Assembly: GCF_006542665.1 (NCBI RefSeq)
Contig: NZ_AP019735.1
Span: 496,001 to 560,000 of the forward strand
Direction of reading: 5' to 3'
From: Alistipes communis
GTDB lineage: Bacteria > Bacteroidota > Bacteroidia > Bacteroidales > Rikenellaceae
Length of the DNA: 64,000 bases
Shown: positions 44,802 to 53,242 of the stretch, in pieces
Numbering within the stretch: the first letter of the stretch is position 1
Layout of the letters: each line of letters opens with the position of its first letter
Notes under the pieces: generated by a model
The model's input: the letters and a program-made list of their open reading frames with translations, nothing else
What the model was told of the DNA's origin: nothing
The model's database searches: none
Program-made: the position numbers and the translations under genes

Positions 44802-44843
44802 ACACGGCGGCCGGCATCCTTTCTCGGATGCCGGCCGCCGTGT
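44802..44843. terminator. Convergent terminator between tpx and rubredoxin
   Basis: A perfect 18-bp stem (ACACGGCGGCCGGCATCC against GGATGCCGGCCGCCGTGT) with loop TTTCTC lies between two genes facing each other. Confidence 0.92.
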
Positions 44844-44848
44844 CGAAT

Positions 44849-45013
44849 CTACTCCTCCATCGGACGGAACTTCTCTTTCGGCGCCCCGCAACGGGGACAG
44901 TGCCAGTCGGCAGGCAGCTCCTCGAAGGGCGTACCCGGGACGATTCCGTGCTTCGGATCGCCTGCGGCCGGATCGTAAATCCACCCGCAAACGCTGCATT
45001 TATACTTTTTCAT
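44849..45013 (-). CDS. Rubredoxin
   Basis: A 54-residue gene on the minus strand. It carries the two CxxC knuckles of rubredoxin, YKCSVCGWIYDP and WHCPRCGAPKEKF, plus the linking GIVPGTPFEELPADW. It holds one Fe(Cys)4 centre and passes electrons, in anaerobes mostly to peroxide- or superoxide-reducing enzymes. It starts 19 bp downstream of the superoxide dismutase stop on the same strand, so both are probably co-transcribed. Confidence 0.95.
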   Translation of the reverse strand: MKKYKCSVCGWIYDPAAGDPKHGIVPGTPFEELPADWHCPRCGAPKEKFRPMEE

Positions 45014-45032
45014 GGCTTCGTCGTCTGAACCG

Positions 45033-45605
45033 TTACAGCCTGTCGGCCACCTTCTGCCAGTCGACCAGATCCCACCAGTTCTTCACGAACTCGGCGCGCC
45101 GGTTACGGTAATCGATATAATAGGCGTGTTCCCAAACGTCGACCGTCAGCAACGGTTTCAGTCCCCGCGTCATCGGGTTGCCGGCGTTGGATTCCGCCAC
45201 GATCACCAGCTTGCCGTCGGGCTGCTGTGCGAGCCATGTCCAGCCCGAACCGAACAACCCTACGGCCGCCTTCGTGAAGGCCTCCCGAAAGGCTTCGACC
45301 GAGCCGAAGTCGCGCGCCAGCGCCGCCGCCAGTTTTTCGGGCATCGGCTGCTGGTCGGGCGTCAGCGTGAGGAAGAAGAAGGTATGGTTCCAAGTCTGCG
45401 CGGCGTTGTTGAAGACGCCTCCGTCGGCCTTGCGGACGATTTCGTCGAGCGGCATCTCGGCATAGGGCGTCCCCTCGATCAACTTGTTGAGATTGTCGAT
45501 GTAGGTTTGGAGATGTTTGCCATAGTGGTACTCGAAGGTCTCCGCGCTCATCTTCGGCGCGAGCGCTTCCGTTTTATAGGGAAGCTGAGGCAACGTGTGT
45601 TTCAT
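45033..45605 (-). CDS. sodB: Fe/Mn superoxide dismutase
   Basis: From the internal ATG at 45605 the protein is 190 residues and typical of Fe-type SOD. It shows MKHTLPQLPYKTEALAPKMS, FEYHYGKHLQTYIDNLN, NNAAQTWNHTFFF, and the metal ligands in LLTVDVWEHAYYIDYRN. It converts superoxide to oxygen and peroxide. There is no stop codon between this gene and the upstream tspO, so the SOD can also be read as the C-terminal part of a fused protein. The internal ATG gives the normal SOD N-terminus, so I take it as the likely start of at least part of the product. Rubredoxin follows after 19 bp. Confidence 0.92.
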   Translation of the reverse strand: MKHTLPQLPYKTEALAPKMSAETFEYHYGKHLQTYIDNLNKLIEGTPYAEMPLDEIVRKADGGVFNNAAQTWNHTFFFLTLTPDQQPMPEKLAAALARDFGSVEAFREAFTKAAVGLFGSGWTWLAQQPDGKLVIVAESNAGNPMTRGLKPLLTVDVWEHAYYIDYRNRRAEFVKNWWDLVDWQKVADRL

Positions 45606-46136
45606 AGTCTGTCGGTTTTTACTGTTTGACAATGTGTCGATATTTGTTGTTAAAACGTTTTGCGTCACGATTTTATTATCCGGATTCTTCACGAGGATAT
45701 ATCCGTTGAGGTAGGTCGCGAAGAGGATCCACAGCACGTAGGGTGCAAAAAGCCACGCCGCCGAAGGAGTCCGGTGCCGCACCCGGCAGATGTAGACGAT
45801 CACCAGCGCATCGAGCAGGAGGATGTCGACGAATCCCGCCAGCGGGCTGCGCAGGTAAAAGAAGAAGACGCTCCACAGAAAATTGACGGCCAGTTGCAGG
45901 AACCACAGCGTGACGTAGCGTTTGTCGCCGTATCGGAGCACGCGCCCCAGCGAAAGGCCCATGCAGAGGTAGATGATTCCCCATGCGATCGGAAAGGCGA
46001 TGTCGGGCGGCGTCAGCGCGGGTTTCGCCAGCAGGGGATACCATACGGCGACGGACTCCGCTTGAAGACGCCCCGCCACGAGACCCGCGATCAGACACAG
46101 CAGGACGGGGACGACGTAATAAGCAATCTTTTTCAT
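45033..46136 (-). CDS. TspO/MBR (tryptophan-rich sensory) membrane protein, open in frame into superoxide dismutase
   Basis: From ATG 46136 the frame encodes a TspO-type protein of about 155 residues with five membrane segments: MKKIAYYVVPVLLCLIAG, WYPLLAKPALTPPDIAFPIAWGIIYLCMG, YVTLWFLQLAVNFLWSVFFF, DILLLDALVIVYI, LFAPYVLWILFATYLNGYIL. TspO binds porphyrins and tetrapyrroles in the membrane. Instead of stopping after YILVKNP, the frame runs through about 25 low-complexity residues (DNKIVTQNVLTTNIDTLSNS) into the SOD start at 45605. The whole frame is 367 codons. Either the tspO stop was lost, giving a TspO-SOD fusion, or the SOD start is used separately. Confidence 0.75.
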   Translation of the reverse strand: MKKIAYYVVPVLLCLIAGLVAGRLQAESVAVWYPLLAKPALTPPDIAFPIAWGIIYLCMGLSLGRVLRYGDKRYVTLWFLQLAVNFLWSVFFFYLRSPLAGFVDILLLDALVIVYICRVRHRTPSAAWLFAPYVLWILFATYLNGYILVKNPDNKIVTQNVLTTNIDTLSNSKNRQTMKHTLPQLPYKTEALAPKMSAETFEYHYGKHLQTYIDNLNKLIEGTPYAEMPLDEIVRKADGGVFNNAAQTWNHTFFFLTLTPDQQPMPEKLAAALARDFGSVEAFREAFTKAAVGLFGSGWTWLAQQPDGKLVIVAESNAGNPMTRGLKPLLTVDVWEHAYYIDYRNRRAEFVKNWWDLVDWQKVADRL

Positions 46137-46398
46137 AGGGCAAACGTTGCGTTGCAACCGAACGACCGTGCAAATTTCAGGCGGAACGCACTCCCAAGTT
46201 AAGAAAAATTCGGACAGATTGTTACGCTCTTCGGAAGAAAAAAGTGCTGTTTCGGGCCGAATGCCGAAAACGGTCGCCGATCTGCGCCGTTCGTACCGCC
46301 GGTACGGCATCCGATGCAGTGCAAACGCGCCGTTCATGCCGCCGGCACACACCGACGGACGGAAAGCCGGCAGCGACGGCCGTTTTCCGTTTTTTTCG

Positions 46399-46406
46399 TA
46401 CATTTG
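46399..46406 (+). promoter_or_regulatory. -7 box of the TonB receptor gene
   Basis: TACATTTG fits TAnnTTTG and lies 45 bp before the chosen start codon, after a T-rich stretch. Confidence 0.6.
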
Positions 46407-46443
46407 TCAACGAAAGGCACCGGAAATGCACTGCACGTCACAC

Positions 46444-48819
46444 ATGGGAAAACGGTTACTGCTACTCCTCTTATCGATAGGATGCTGCCTGGCGGGATTC
46501 GCCGCCGAGAGCTACACGCTGCGCGGCCGTGTCATCGACCGGCTCACGCGCCGCCCCGTCGCCTATGCGGCCGTCGTACTCGACGGACAGGGCGACAAGG
46601 GCGCTTCGACCGACTCGACGGGACGCTTCGCCATCGAACGCGTCCGCCCGGGCATCTACCGGCTGGCGGCCTCCTGCATCGGCTATCGCAACACGCTCAC
46701 GCCCGAATACGTCGTCTCGGCCGCCACGCCCTTCATCGAGATCGAGCTTGTGGAGGACGCCGCGCAGCTCGACGCCGTGACCGTCACCCCCACGCCGTTC
46801 CGCCGCACGGCCGAGAGCCCCGTCGGGTTGCAGGTGATCGGCCTGCGCGAGATCGAAAAGAGCCCGGGCGCCAACCGCGACGTTTCTCGCATCGTGCGCT
46901 CCTATCCCGGCGTATCGTTCTCGCCCGTCGGTTACCGCAACGACCTGATCGTACGCGGCGGCGGCCCGTCGGAGAACGTCTTCTACATGGACGGCATCGA
47001 GATTCCCAACATCAACCACTTCGCCACGCAGGGCGCTTCGGGCGGCCCCGTGAGCATCGTCAACGCCGATCTGGTGCGCGAGATCAGTTTCTACACCGGC
47101 GCCTTCCCCGCCGACCGGGCCGGAGCGCTCAGTTCGGTGCTGGATTTCCGCCTGCGCGACGGCGACCCCGAAAAACACTCCTTCAAGGCGACGCTCGGCG
47201 CATCGGAAGTGTCGCTGAGCGGCAACGGCCCCCTCTCGGAGCGGACGACCTACCTCTTTTCCGTACGCCAATCTTACCTGCAACTGCTGTTCAAGATGCT
47301 GGGACTTCCTTTCCTGCCCAACTACATCGATGCGCAGGTCAAGATCAAGAGCAAACTGTCGGCCCGCGACGAGCTGACCGTGCTGGGACTTACCGGCATC
47401 GACAACATGCGTCTGAACACCGACGAAAAGGGCGAGGAGGCTGAATACCTGCTCAGCTACCTGCCCCGCATCCGGCAGGAGACCTTCACCGTAGGCGCCG
47501 TCTACCGCCACTACGCCGGACAGCATACGCAGAGCGTCTCTCTGAGCCACAACTATCTGAACAACCGCAACCTGAAATACCGCGACAACGACGCATCGAG
47601 CGACGAGAACCTGATGCTGCGGCTGCGCAGCGTCGAACAGAAGACGACGCTGCGGGGTGAAAACCGTTCGTGGCTCGGACGATGGACGCTGACCGAAGGC
47701 GTCGAACTGAACTACCGCCGTTACACCAACCGCACGCTGCAACGCCTCTACGGCCGTGAAACGGACTTCTCCGACTACGATACACGCCTCGGTATCGCGG
47801 GCTGGGGGCTTTTCTTCACCGCCGCCTACGAGTCGTCCGACAAACGGTTCACCGCCTCGGCGGGGCTGCGTGCCGACGGCTGCGACTACTCGGCGCGGAT
47901 GCGGCAGTTCTGGCGGCAGCTTTCGCCGCGCCTGTCGTTGGCCTATGCGCTCGGCGACGCATGGTCGGTCAAGGGCAGCGCCGGCATCTACCACCAGCTG
48001 CCGCCCCTGACGGCGCTCGGACTGCGCGACAACGACGGCGCGTGGGTCAACCGCAGCCTGCGCTACATGCGGGTGAAGGCCCTGAGCGCGGGGATCGACT
48101 GGCGGCTGCGCGACCGGCTGATCGTCTCGCTCGAAGGATTCCGCAAAGGCTACGACCGCATCCCGCTGTCGCTGGCCGACGGCATTCCGCTCGTCTGCAA
48201 GGGCGACGACTACGGCACGGTGGGTGCCGAACCGCTCGTTTCGACGGCCGAAGGCCGCGCCTACGGCGCCGAACTGACGGCTCGCTGGCAAATCCCCGGC
48301 AAAATCAACCTCGTCGGCTCGGCGACGCTCTTCCGCAGCGAGTACCGCAACGGCCAGGGCCGCTACGTCCCCTCGGCTTGGGACAACCGCTACGTGGTCA
48401 ACCTGAGCGGCACCTACGATCTGCCCCGCTCGTGGAGCGTCGGAGCGCGCCTGAGCTGGATCGGCGGAGCGCCCTATACCCCTTACGACGAGGCGAAGTC
48501 GTCGCTCGTCTCGGCCTGGGATGCGCAGGGGCGCCCCTACTACGACTACGCATGTTACAATACGGAGCGGCTCGCGGCCTTCGGGCAGCTCGACCTGCGC
48601 ATCGACAAGACCTTCTATTTCCACCGCTGCATGCTAGGAATCTACATCGACCTGCAAAACGTCACGGCAAGCCGGCTCGAACGCCCCGACGTACTGATGT
48701 CGACGGGCGTCATAGCCAACCCCGCGGCCCCCGCCGACGAACAGCGCTACCTCATGAAATACATCGGCCAGTCGAGCGGGACGCTGATCCCGACGCTCGG
48801 CGTGACCGTCGAATTTTAA
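46444..48819 (+). CDS. TonB-dependent receptor with carboxypeptidase-regulatory-like domain
   Basis: The start at 46444 gives a standard signal peptide (MGKRLLLLLLSIGCCLAGFAAE); ATG 46426 is possible, but the frame further upstream lies before the promoter. The 791-residue protein has an N-terminal regulatory-like repeat (LRGRVIDRLTRRPVAYAAVVL), a plug (RDVSRIVRSYPGVSFSPVGYRNDLIVRGG, FYMDGIEIPNINHFATQG) and a barrel ending LIPTLGVTVEF. It is smaller than SusC and lacks a SusD partner, so it is more likely an uptake receptor for a metal chelate, vitamin or peptide. It is followed after 10 bp by corA, perhaps in one unit. Confidence 0.92.
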   Translation: MGKRLLLLLLSIGCCLAGFAAESYTLRGRVIDRLTRRPVAYAAVVLDGQGDKGASTDSTGRFAIERVRPGIYRLAASCIGYRNTLTPEYVVSAATPFIEIELVEDAAQLDAVTVTPTPFRRTAESPVGLQVIGLREIEKSPGANRDVSRIVRSYPGVSFSPVGYRNDLIVRGGGPSENVFYMDGIEIPNINHFATQGASGGPVSIVNADLVREISFYTGAFPADRAGALSSVLDFRLRDGDPEKHSFKATLGASEVSLSGNGPLSERTTYLFSVRQSYLQLLFKMLGLPFLPNYIDAQVKIKSKLSARDELTVLGLTGIDNMRLNTDEKGEEAEYLLSYLPRIRQETFTVGAVYRHYAGQHTQSVSLSHNYLNNRNLKYRDNDASSDENLMLRLRSVEQKTTLRGENRSWLGRWTLTEGVELNYRRYTNRTLQRLYGRETDFSDYDTRLGIAGWGLFFTAAYESSDKRFTASAGLRADGCDYSARMRQFWRQLSPRLSLAYALGDAWSVKGSAGIYHQLPPLTALGLRDNDGAWVNRSLRYMRVKALSAGIDWRLRDRLIVSLEGFRKGYDRIPLSLADGIPLVCKGDDYGTVGAEPLVSTAEGRAYGAELTARWQIPGKINLVGSATLFRSEYRNGQGRYVPSAWDNRYVVNLSGTYDLPRSWSVGARLSWIGGAPYTPYDEAKSSLVSAWDAQGRPYYDYACYNTERLAAFGQLDLRIDKTFYFHRCMLGIYIDLQNVTASRLERPDVLMSTGVIANPAAPADEQRYLMKYIGQSSGTLIPTLGVTVEF

Positions 48820-48829
48820 TCCCGCAACC

Positions 48830-49849
48830 ATGAAAAACAACCTGCTTAGCGAGAAACTGGTCTACACGGGCGACACCCGCACCCCGACCCACCTCCATCT
48901 GGTGCGTTATACGCCGGACGAGGTGCACGAATACACGGCCGACAGCCTCCCGCCGATCGAACCGCAATTCTCCGAAAAGGGGATGATCTGGCTTCAGGTG
49001 CACGGGCTGAAAGAGACCGAAACCGTACGGCAGGTCTGCAACCGGTTCGGTATCGACTTTCTGGTGATGCAGGATATCCTCAACGCCGACCACCCGACCA
49101 AGGTCGAGGAGCACGAACGCTACATGCTCGTCGTGGCGAAATTCTTTCGCGGCGGGGAGGAGATGCAGGTCTGCCTGGTGCAGGGCGCCGACTTCGTGCT
49201 GAGCTTCATCGAGAGCGAAAGTCCGCTTTTCGACGACATCCCGCAGGCGATCCGCAACAACGTGCTGAAATTCCGGTCGCGGCCGTCGGACTACCTGCTC
49301 AGCGTACTGCTCAACAGCATCACGGCCAACTACGCCACGCTCATCTCCAAACTGGACGGCGACCTCGACGACCTGGAAACCGGACTGCTCTCGACGACCG
49401 ACTGCCGCGACACGGGCGGCCAGATTCAGGAGCTGCGCCACCGCTACCTCCAACTCAAACAGGCCGCCCTGCCCCTGCGCGACCAGTACGCGAAACTGCT
49501 CCACTCCGACTCGGCGCTGCTTCACAAGAACGTGCGCCCCTTCTTCAACGACGTGAACGACCACCTGCAATACGTCGTGCAGCAGATCGACCTCTGCCGC
49601 GAAACGCTCTCGTCGCTCGTTGACCTCTACATCTCGAACAACGACCTGCGCATGAACGCCATCATGAAACGGCTGACGATCGTCTCGACGATCTTCATCC
49701 CGCTCACCTTCCTCGTGGGCGTATGGGGCATGAACTTCCGCCGGATGCCCGAACTGGAATGGGAATACGGCTATCCGGCGGCTTGGGCGGCGATGCTGCT
49801 CATCGGCGCGGTCGTCTACCTCATTTTCCGCAAGAAGGAGTGGCGCTGA
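48830..49849 (+). CDS. corA: CorA-family magnesium/cobalt channel
   Basis: This 339-residue protein has the long cytoplasmic N-terminal domain (FGIDFLVMQDILNADHPTKVEEHERYMLVV), coiled-coil helices (TLISKLDGDLDDLETGLLST, QELRHRYLQLKQAALPLRDQYAKLL) and two C-terminal membrane helices with the hallmark GMN loop (FLVGVWGMNFRRMPELEW). It forms a pentameric Mg2+ channel in the inner membrane. The basic end is RKKEWR. It starts 10 bp after the TonB receptor stop, suggesting shared transcription. Confidence 0.95.
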   Translation: MKNNLLSEKLVYTGDTRTPTHLHLVRYTPDEVHEYTADSLPPIEPQFSEKGMIWLQVHGLKETETVRQVCNRFGIDFLVMQDILNADHPTKVEEHERYMLVVAKFFRGGEEMQVCLVQGADFVLSFIESESPLFDDIPQAIRNNVLKFRSRPSDYLLSVLLNSITANYATLISKLDGDLDDLETGLLSTTDCRDTGGQIQELRHRYLQLKQAALPLRDQYAKLLHSDSALLHKNVRPFFNDVNDHLQYVVQQIDLCRETLSSLVDLYISNNDLRMNAIMKRLTIVSTIFIPLTFLVGVWGMNFRRMPELEWEYGYPAAWAAMLLIGAVVYLIFRKKEWR

Positions 49850-49951
49850 GGCCGCCGGTCGTTTCGGAACTCTCGCCGGAACGCAACTGCGGCCTGCAAA
49901 TTGCATGACCCAAAATGCCGGACAACGTCGTCCGCCACAACGTTTCACGTC

Positions 49952-50851
49952 ATGCCGAACAATCGCAACAATATCTTCGTCGACCCGCGCGGGGAGTACT
50001 ACCACGACGCCTACCCCGCCCAGCAACAGGAGCCGCCGGGACTCGAAAGCCGGATGCAACCCCGTCCCGACACCGGCGAAGAGAGCTATCGCGGACACGG
50101 GCGGCTGCTGGGGCGCAAGGCGCTCATCACGGGCGGCGACTCGGGAATCGGCCGTGCCGTCGCCATCGCTTTCGCCCGCGAAGGGGCCGACATCGCCGTC
50201 AACTATCTGCCGGCCGAACAGCCCGATGCCGCTTCGCTCCGCACGCTGCTCGACGGCGAGGGAAGCCGCCTGACGCTGCTGCCGGGCGATCTGAGCGACG
50301 AGCAGAGCTGCCGCCGCATCGTCCGCGACGCCGTCCGCGCACTCGACGGGCTCGACACTCTGGTGCTCAACGCCGGCACGCAGCACGCCGTCAAGGAGAT
50401 CGCGCACCTCTCGACCGAACAACTGGAATATACCTTCGCCACCAACGTCTTCTCGCTCTTCTGGAGCGTACAGGAGGCGCTTCCCCACATGGAAGCCGGC
50501 GCCAGTATCATCACCACTTCTTCGATCCAGGCTTTCCAGCCGTCGTCGTTCCTGACCGACTACGCCGCATCGAAAAGCGCCGTCGTGGGGTTCACCCGCT
50601 CGCTGGCCAAACAGCTCGCACCGAAGGGAATCCGCGTCAACTCGGTCGCGCCCGGCCCCGTCTGGACACCGTTGCAGGTGAGCGGCGCGCAGCAGCCCGA
50701 GAATATCCCCGGTTTCGGAAGCCGGACACCGCTGGGGCGTGCAGGGCAACCCGTCGAAGTAGCGCCGAGTTACGTCTTTCTCGCCTCCGAAGAGTCGAGC
50801 TACATTACCGCCCAGATCATCGGCGTCACGGGCGGACGCTACATTCTCTAA
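49952..50851 (+). CDS. SDR-family oxidoreductase (YghA-like)
   Basis: The start at 49952 (MPNNRNNIFVDPRGEYYHDA) is the first ATG with family-like sequence; the frame upstream uses only a TTG. The 299-residue protein has an N-terminal extension typical of YghA/GSP39-like SDRs (QQQEPPGLESRMQPRPDTGEESYRG). The Rossmann motif is KALITGGDSGIGRAVAIAFAREGAD, followed by NAG at LVLNAGTQ and the active-site YxxxK in DYAASKSAVVGF. It should reduce small aldehydes or ketones with NAD(P)H. It lies upstream of a small gene on the same strand, 11 bp apart. Confidence 0.93.
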   Translation: MPNNRNNIFVDPRGEYYHDAYPAQQQEPPGLESRMQPRPDTGEESYRGHGRLLGRKALITGGDSGIGRAVAIAFAREGADIAVNYLPAEQPDAASLRTLLDGEGSRLTLLPGDLSDEQSCRRIVRDAVRALDGLDTLVLNAGTQHAVKEIAHLSTEQLEYTFATNVFSLFWSVQEALPHMEAGASIITTSSIQAFQPSSFLTDYAASKSAVVGFTRSLAKQLAPKGIRVNSVAPGPVWTPLQVSGAQQPENIPGFGSRTPLGRAGQPVEVAPSYVFLASEESSYITAQIIGVTGGRYIL

Positions 50852-50862
50852 ACCCCGCGACC

Positions 50863-51129
50863 ATGAGAACACCCGCCGCCCACCCCGACCGCCTCACGGC
50901 CGAAGAGCGCCGCGAACTCGACGACGATGCGTTCGGCATCCCCTCGCGCCGCGAATTTCCGCTCGTCGACGCTGCCCATGTCCGCGCCGCCGAGAGCTAT
51001 TTCCGCTACGCTCCCGAAGCCGACAAACCCGCCCTCGCTTGGCGCAGGATGCGCCAAGCGGCGGAGTTCGGCATCGAGATCCGCAGCGAAACGATCTTGC
51101 GCTGGGCGGCACGGACCGCAAAGCGGTAA
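50863..51129 (+). CDS. Small protein of unknown function, DUF6582-like
   Basis: This 88-residue gene follows the SDR gene by 11 bp. The protein has LTAEERRELDDDAFGIPSRREFPLVDAAHVRAAESYFRYA, a pattern also seen in phage-type DUF6582 domains ('L...FaiPe.R.YPi.d..Ha..A'). In chromosomal copies the role is unknown; a stress connection is only a guess from the neighbours. No signal peptide or membrane segment is present. It is strongly charged, with C-terminal RMRQAAEFGIEIRSETILRWAA. Confidence 0.7.
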   Translation: MRTPAAHPDRLTAEERRELDDDAFGIPSRREFPLVDAAHVRAAESYFRYAPEADKPALAWRRMRQAAEFGIEIRSETILRWAARTAKR

Positions 51130-51151
51130 CGGCAGACAGCTGAAAAAAACG

Positions 51152-51159
51152 TATCTTTG
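51152..51159 (+). promoter_or_regulatory. -7 box of the NlpE-like lipoprotein gene
   Basis: TATCTTTG matches TAnnTTTG exactly, and the start codon chosen (51175) lies 15 nt downstream, so the mRNA has almost no leader. Confidence 0.7.
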
Positions 51160-51174
51160 CAAAAAACGATGTAC

Positions 51175-51639
51175 ATGAAATCTCTTATTCCCGTTACCGC
51201 CGCCCTGCTGCTGCTCGCGGCCTGCGGCCAACGCAACGCATCCCGACAAACCGCACCGGCCGCCGCGCAAACCGCCGCACCCGACATGCACGACGCCGAA
51301 AACGCCCTCGACTACCAGGGCGCCTATACCGGCGTCTTTCCGGCCGCCGATGTACCGGGCATCGCCGTCACGCTGACGCTCGGCCCCGACGGACGCTACA
51401 CCGAGGTGAACCGCTACTGCGAACGCCCCGGCCAGTTCACCGACTACGGATGCTACACCGTCCGCGGGAACATACTCACCCTGCGCCCCGATTCGCCGAA
51501 AGACATCCCCGCCTACTACCGGGTCGGCGAAAACCGGCTCTGGCGGCTCGACAGCCACCAACAGCCCATCACGGGACCGTTCGCCGACCAGTACATCCTC
51601 ACCAAATCGGATTCGGCAACTCCCGCAGGCTGCTACTGA
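51175..51639 (+). CDS. NlpE-like (copper resistance N-terminal domain) lipoprotein
   Basis: From ATG 51175 the protein is 154 residues with a lipoprotein signal (MKSLIPVTAALLLLAAC). The start is chosen because the promoter leaves no room for an earlier one. After an Ala/Gln-rich linker, the domain YQGAYTGVFPAADVPGIAVTLTLGPDGRYTEV...GCYTVRGNILTL matches the NlpE N-terminal beta-barrel. The usual CxxC of NlpE is not evident; instead cysteines occur at RYCERPG and YGCYTV. In enteric bacteria NlpE senses surface contact and copper; in Bacteroidetes the role is not defined. Confidence 0.8.
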   Translation: MKSLIPVTAALLLLAACGQRNASRQTAPAAAQTAAPDMHDAENALDYQGAYTGVFPAADVPGIAVTLTLGPDGRYTEVNRYCERPGQFTDYGCYTVRGNILTLRPDSPKDIPAYYRVGENRLWRLDSHQQPITGPFADQYILTKSDSATPAGCY

Positions 51640-51736
51640 CGCCCCTGCCGACACGATCCATCCCTCCGGTACGGGAGTCTCCGCCGTCCGCCCACGGACG
51701 GTCGCGGCACCGCGGCCGCCGCTCCGACAGGGGAAA

Positions 51737-51772
51737 TCAAAAAACCTCCCGCACGGGTTTCGTGCAGGAGGT
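51737..51772 (-). terminator. Terminator of the glyceraldehyde-3-phosphate dehydrogenase gene
   Basis: On the minus strand ACCTCCTGCACG, loop AAACC and CGTGCGGGAGGT are followed by TTTTTGATTT. The stem has one G-T wobble. Confidence 0.9.
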
Positions 51773-51817
51773 CGAGCGAAACGGCACCGAAGCGCCGTTC
51801 AGGCGTATGCGCTGCTA

Positions 51818-52834
51818 TTATTTGTTGTTGTAGGCAGCCATCTTCTCGATGAGCATGAGCACCTTGTTCGAGTAACCCCACTCGTTGTCATACCACGAAA
51901 CGACCTTCACGAAGGTGTCGGTCAAAGCGATACCGGCAGCCTTGTCGAAGATCGAAGTACGGGCGTCGCCCAGGAAGTCGGACGAAACGACTGCATCCTC
52001 GGTATAACCCAGAATACCCTTCAATTCGCCCTCCGAAGCCTCCTTCATGGCAGCGCAGATCTCGTCGTACTTGGCGGGCTTCGCCAGATTGACGGTCAGG
52101 TCGACGACCGATACGTCGAGCGTAGGAACGCGCATCGACATACCCGTCAGTTTGCCGTTCAACTCGGGAATCACCTTGCCTACGGCCTTAGCGGCACCCG
52201 TCGACGAGGGGATGATGTTGCCCGAAGCGGCACGGCCGCCGCGCCAGTCCTTCATCGAGGGACCGTCGACGGTCTTCTGCGTCGCGGTGGTCGAGTGTAC
52301 GGTGGTCATCAGACCGTCGGTGATGCCGAACTTGTCGTTGAGCACCTTGGCGATCGGAGCCAGGCAGTTGGTGGTGCACGATGCGTTCGAAACGATCGTC
52401 TGGCCGGCATAGGTGTCGGTGTTGACGCCGCAAACGAACATCGGCGTATCGTCCTTCGAAGGAGCCGACATGACGACGTACTTGGCACCTGCCTTCAAGT
52501 GAGCCTCAGCCTTCTCCTTGGTCAGGAACAGACCGGTCGATTCAACGACGTACTCGGCGCCCACCTCGTTCCATTTCAGGTTCGCGGGATCCTTCTCGGC
52601 CGTTACGCGGATAGCCTGACCGTTGACGATCAGCTGGCCCTTTTCGACATTGTAGTCGATCGTACCGTTGAACTGGCCGTGCATCGTATCGTACTTCAGC
52701 ATGTAAGCCATGTAATCCACCGGTACGAGGTCGTTGATGCCCACTACTTCGATCTGATCGTTGGTGCATGCGGCACGGAACACCAGACGGCCGATACGGC
52801 CGAAACCGTTGATACCAATCTTAATCTTTGACAT
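51818..52834 (-). CDS. gap: Glyceraldehyde-3-phosphate dehydrogenase
   Basis: This 338-residue enzyme has all GAPDH motifs: NAD-binding KIGINGFGRIGRLVFRA, catalytic Cys153 in SNASCTTNCLAP, the region following it (VHSTTATQKTVDGPSMKDWRGGRAA), and the C-terminal WYDNEWGYSNKVL. Glycolysis, cytoplasm. It is a single-gene unit with its own strong promoter and terminator. Codon use is strongly biased to preferred codons, as expected for a highly expressed gene. Confidence 0.98.
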   Translation of the reverse strand: MSKIKIGINGFGRIGRLVFRAACTNDQIEVVGINDLVPVDYMAYMLKYDTMHGQFNGTIDYNVEKGQLIVNGQAIRVTAEKDPANLKWNEVGAEYVVESTGLFLTKEKAEAHLKAGAKYVVMSAPSKDDTPMFVCGVNTDTYAGQTIVSNASCTTNCLAPIAKVLNDKFGITDGLMTTVHSTTATQKTVDGPSMKDWRGGRAASGNIIPSSTGAAKAVGKVIPELNGKLTGMSMRVPTLDVSVVDLTVNLAKPAKYDEICAAMKEASEGELKGILGYTEDAVVSSDFLGDARTSIFDKAAGIALTDTFVKVVSWYDNEWGYSNKVLMLIEKMAAYNNK

Positions 52835-52882
52835 AGTCGTAATTTTTATTGTTAGGAAAAAACTTTACTGTTATTCGCGTCA

Positions 52883-52913
52883 CAAAAGTACATACTTTGT
52901 ATATATTTAACAA
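52883..52913 (-). promoter_or_regulatory. Promoter of the GAPDH gene
   Basis: On the minus strand TTG (52913-52911), a 20-nt spacer and TACTTTTG (52890-52883) match the Bacteroidetes -33/-7 consensus, about 50 bp before the start codon. Confidence 0.75.
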
Positions 52914-53194
52914 ATAATCCAACTAAAAAATTTTAATTTCCGATCCGACGCCCGATCGTGGAAACGGGTTCGCAATTATCGTGCTAACCCCGCCCGCCAC
53001 GGACGGGGAACCTCCTGCGCCGCGACGACGCCCGCCCGATGCCGGCGTTCCGCGGCGCGGAAGCGTACGGACGGGGCCGCAATCCCCCGAATTTTAGATA
53101 ATAAAAATATCGTTCAAGATTGATTTCTAACAACTTTTTTCCGAAATTTGCATCAACAATACTCCAAAGAGTGTTTTTTTAGCAAAATAGTTTT

Positions 53195-53202
53195 TATCTT
53201 TG
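53195..53202 (+). promoter_or_regulatory. -7 box upstream of the long-hairpin RNA
   Basis: TATCTTTG lies after an AT-rich region (53100-53194). The gap 52914-53194 otherwise holds no gene. Confidence 0.6.
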
Positions 53203-53242
53203 TGCTGTCGACGACTCCGGTCGCCGACGGACATATTCGATG

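Noticed and set aside
46147..46443. N-terminal extension of the TonB receptor
   Set aside because: The promoter box at 46399 lies inside it, and a proper signal peptide begins at 46444.
48752..50872. Minus-strand 706-codon frame opposite corA and the SDR gene
   Set aside because: Both plus-strand genes carry unmistakable motifs (GMN; Rossmann and YxxxK), so this is a by-product of codon bias.
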